Shown here one piece after another: positions 6,351-7,866 of a DNA stretch of 7,866 nucleotides (positions within the stretch are counted from its first letter, which is position 1; the number at the start of each line of letters is the position of its first letter). A program made the translations under genes and the position numbers. Location of the stretch: NCBI GenBank assembly GCA_934655835.1, contig CAKUHM010000060.1, positions 1 through 7,866 on the forward strand, in the 5' to 3' direction. Below the pieces are notes generated by a model, which was given only the letters and a program-made list of their open reading frames with translations, ran no database searches and had not been told where the DNA came from. Source of the DNA: an uncultured Collinsella sp. GTDB lineage: Bacteria > Actinomycetota > Coriobacteriia > Coriobacteriales > Coriobacteriaceae.

Positions 6351-6569
6351 CATTTTGAAAATAGCGGAACGGTGAACGGTCGTTTTTACCCGCTCAGCGT
6401 AAAGAACTCCAGCTCACGCATATCTACGCCATTTACGTGCAACTTTATTTAAATAGAGCAGGGATTAGACCGGATTATGCAAACTATATCTTTGCTAAAC
6501 ACAAAACGGACAGCGCAAAATCTTACTCGCACTATACGAGATTCTATGCACTTATAAGACGAGTATGCA

Positions 6570-6593
6570 CCCCTGCAAAAACATGGGGCTTTT
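6570..6593 (+). terminator. Terminator-like hairpin in the AT-rich spacer
   Basis: CCCCTG pairs with CA and GGGG around a bulged T with a 6-base A-rich loop, followed by CTTTT. It is a weak plus-strand terminator candidate with no recognised gene before it, which would fit a short RNA or a gene remnant upstream. Confidence 0.3.
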
Positions 6594-6750
6594 CATCCAG
6601 CATAAGGAATAACCAGTCGCGCCTCACCCTGCGAGAAGCGACCGAATGCGAACTGCGTTTTGGCCAGCAGGGTTGATCGAGTGTCCAAAAAACTAAATAG
6701 GGATATTGCTTCCGCTCCCATGGCGTGATACTTTAGCCAAGTACAGCACG

Positions 6751-6853
6751 GGCTGGGGCGGCAGATATCTGTCGTGAAGTTTGGGCTCGGCGACCCCGTA
6801 GCTGTCTTCTCCTTTATCCGCCAGCGAGCCCCTTGAGCGACGGATTGAGGAGG
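6751..6853 (+). promoter_or_regulatory. Structured 5' leader with Shine-Dalgarno sequestration (candidate riboswitch or regulatory RNA)
   Basis: Four helices can be drawn by eye. GCTGGGG (6752-6758) pairs with CCCC-GT-AGC (6794-6802) and encloses a hairpin 6759-6774 built on CAGATATCTG. GGGCTCG (6783-6789) pairs with CGAGCCC (6825-6831). CTCCTTTATCCG (6809-6820) pairs with CGGATTGAGGAG (6841-6852), two 5-bp blocks around a T-T and a G-U, covering the Shine-Dalgarno GAGGAGG of the DUF3830 gene. The last two helices cross, so they are either a pseudoknot or alternatives, as in a switch. It does not match a riboswitch class I recognise. A protein-bound leader or chance folding in GC-rich sequence are alternatives. 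Confidence 0.4.
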
Positions 6854-6861
6854 TCCTTACC

Positions 6862-7278
6862 ATGACAAAAATGCTCAAGATCACGCTGAATGACGAGACG
6901 TTTCTCGCCGACATGCTCTGGGACGAGGCACCCGAGACATGCAGTCTGTTCGAATCGTCCTGTCCGGTCGAGTCGCGCATCTTCTCGGCCAAGATCTGCG
7001 ATTCCGAGGTGACCTATCCCGTATCGGGCCCCATCGCCAACTACGAGCACATCGAGAATCCCGTCTTTAACGAGCCGGCAGGCGCGGTGAGCTGGTACGG
7101 CGGCTGGTCTTCGATCTGCATCTTCTTTGATATTTGCGAGCCCTTTGGCACCTGCAACATGTTTGCCCGCATCTGCGAGGCCGACCGTGAGCGCTTTGCA
7201 GCCGCTTGCCGCAACGTCTGGGACAACCAGGGCATGTACATCAAAAACGAAATCGTCGAGATCGAAGCGGAGGCCTAA
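6862..7278 (+). CDS. DUF3830 family protein (cyclophilin-like)
   Basis: A 138-residue soluble protein with no signal peptide or membrane segment. The order of features fits DUF3830, a cyclophilin-like fold: a first strand LKITLNDETFLADML, then WDEAPETCSLFESSCPVESRIFSAKICDSEVTYPV (20-54), the ENPVFNEPAGAVSWYGG turn (65-81), the strand SICIFFDICEPFG and the NMFARICEADRERFAAACRNVW helix (99-120). The biochemical role of the family is unknown to me; members are often found near amidohydrolases and amide-metabolism genes. This one has 8 cysteines in 138 residues (27, 34, 46, 86, 92, 98, 105, 116), unusual for a cytosolic protein and possibly metal-binding or redox-active. ATG 6862 has a strong GAGGAGG 8 bases upstream, which can be masked by the leader RNA. 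It is followed after 2 bases by the next gene. Confidence 0.75.
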   Translation: MTKMLKITLNDETFLADMLWDEAPETCSLFESSCPVESRIFSAKICDSEVTYPVSGPIANYEHIENPVFNEPAGAVSWYGGWSSICIFFDICEPFGTCNMFARICEADRERFAAACRNVWDNQGMYIKNEIVEIEAEA

Positions 7279-7280
7279 AG

Positions 7281-7805
7281 ATGATGGATATCGACACCCT
7301 GCTTGGGCTCGATCTTGCAGAGTACACCACTTCGCTTGAAGCCCTCGCCGACCAAATGATGCTCGAGGAACCCCGCGATATCGACCTGATGCGTCGGCGC
7401 AAACTCGACACCGGCCGCGAATTCGCCGTCTGGAACTTCACCGTCGGCTACTGCATGAACGCCACCGACGCCCTCTCCCTCCTGCGAGCCCAGGCTAACG
7501 AAAACGCCAACGACGGCACCGCCGACCTCGCAACCCTCAACAACAGCGCCGCGCGCCTGTGCGACTGGTTCTCGGGCGCCTTCGACGTCACCGGCAAAAT
7601 GGACGACACCACAGCCATCCTAGCCCACAGCCGCGACCTCTACGCCCAGGTCGAAACCCACGAGCAGTTTGCCGCCCTCACCCGCGCCACCGAGCGCTAT
7701 CTGGTTCAGCTGCAATTTTGGGTCGATCGCCAAATTCCTTGGCCGGCCATCAGCGACCTGGTCCACGGCTACCGTCTACGCACAGAGAGCGGCGAGACAA
7801 GGTAA
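7281..7805 (+). CDS. Unrecognised helical protein, co-translated with the DUF3830 gene
   Basis: A 174-residue protein that I do not recognise. It has no signal peptide or membrane segment and appears almost entirely alpha-helical. Visible blocks are the acidic N-terminal helix (LAEYTTSLEALADQMMLEEPRDIDLMRRRKLDTG), a WNFTVGYCMNATDAL segment (51-65), ARLCDWFSGAF (91-101), and a C-terminal stretch with three tryptophans or aromatic pairs (YLVQLQFWVDRQIPWPAISDLVHGYRL, 140-166). Start: tandem ATG codons at 7281 and 7284 lie 7 and 10 bases after GGAGG, which is inside the end of the DUF3830 reading frame; I prefer 7281. The 2-base gap implies translational coupling and a shared function. Codon usage is GC-rich at third positions and strongly supports a real gene. 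Nothing suggests an enzyme; an adaptor or binding protein is possible. Confidence 0.85.
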   Translation: MMDIDTLLGLDLAEYTTSLEALADQMMLEEPRDIDLMRRRKLDTGREFAVWNFTVGYCMNATDALSLLRAQANENANDGTADLATLNNSAARLCDWFSGAFDVTGKMDDTTAILAHSRDLYAQVETHEQFAALTRATERYLVQLQFWVDRQIPWPAISDLVHGYRLRTESGETR

Positions 7806-7866
7806 AACAACCAGATAGCACCAACAAAGCCCCACCACGGGACCCAAAGTAGCAGTCAGAGGGCTG

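Larger units (their letters stand above)
6283..6861. other. Long AT-rich intergenic region with no convincing gene
   Basis: This spacer between the divergent arcC and DUF3830 genes is markedly AT-rich at its left (17 of 60 bases are G or C at 6301-6360), unlike the rest of the window. The open frame 6437-6676 begins with GTG without a ribosome site and lacks the GC-rich third codon positions of its neighbours. A terminator-like hairpin lies at 6570-6593. ACCCTGC (from 6628) and GCAGGGT (6668-6674) can pair across about 33 bases. TTGATC at 6673-6678 could be a -35 for the DUF3830 gene, but no good -10 follows. The right part is the structured leader listed separately. The region may be a decayed mobile or phage segment, or hold a small RNA. 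Confidence 0.5.

Noticed and set aside
6437..6676. 79-residue open frame in the AT-rich spacer
   Set aside because: GTG start without a ribosome site, codon use unlike the neighbours and a terminator-like hairpin inside it; I could not support it as a gene, though it may be a repeated element often annotated as one.
7559..7852. 97-residue Arg/Pro-rich open frame at the right edge
   Set aside because: Frame-shifted shadow of the 174-residue gene, with no ribosome site or domain.

Overview
The window looks like a chromosomal segment from a GC-rich, Shine-Dalgarno-using Actinomycetota. A gut Coriobacteriia such as Collinsella is my best guess. This is inferred from base composition, strong AAGGAGG-type ribosome sites, the amino-acid-catabolism flavour of the genes and the style of the repeats. 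No rRNA or tRNA gene is present, and no CRISPR array or intact transposase.

Layout. Positions 1-599 (minus) hold the 5' part of a membrane sensor with two membrane segments and a LytS-type GAF domain; the gene runs off the left edge. A terminator (638-659) and a small palindrome separate it from a minus-strand pair: an APC-family amino acid permease (2127-3578) followed by a metal-dependent amidohydrolase of the prolidase/imidazolonepropionase type (718-1995). These two probably form a uptake-and-hydrolysis unit with a stable hairpin between them. A hairpin-rich divergent spacer (3579-3933) leads to a plus-strand gene for a membrane-anchored C39-like cysteine peptidase (3934-4935). Its stop codon lies inside the first arm of a 245-bp palindromic MITE/REP-like repeat (4932-5176). 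Beyond the repeat, a terminator closes the minus-strand carbamate kinase gene arcC (5284-6246).

An AT-rich spacer of almost 600 bp (6247-6861) follows. Its left part holds the arcC promoter region and no convincing gene. Its right part (about 6750-6852) can fold extensively, and one of its helices masks the Shine-Dalgarno of the next gene. That gene encodes a DUF3830-type cyclophilin-like protein (6862-7278). Two bases later begins an unrecognised helical 174-residue protein (7281-7805), so the two are almost certainly co-translated.

How the genes may fit together. The permease and amidohydrolase suggest import and cleavage of an N-acyl, peptide-like or cyclic-amide amino acid derivative. 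Carbamate kinase makes ATP from carbamoyl phosphate. DUF3830 genes are, from memory, often found near amidohydrolases. A shared nitrogen-compound catabolism theme is plausible but is inference only. The most interesting unexplained signals are the structured leader before the DUF3830 gene, the palindromic repeat abutting the peptidase stop, and the unknown gene pair at the right end.
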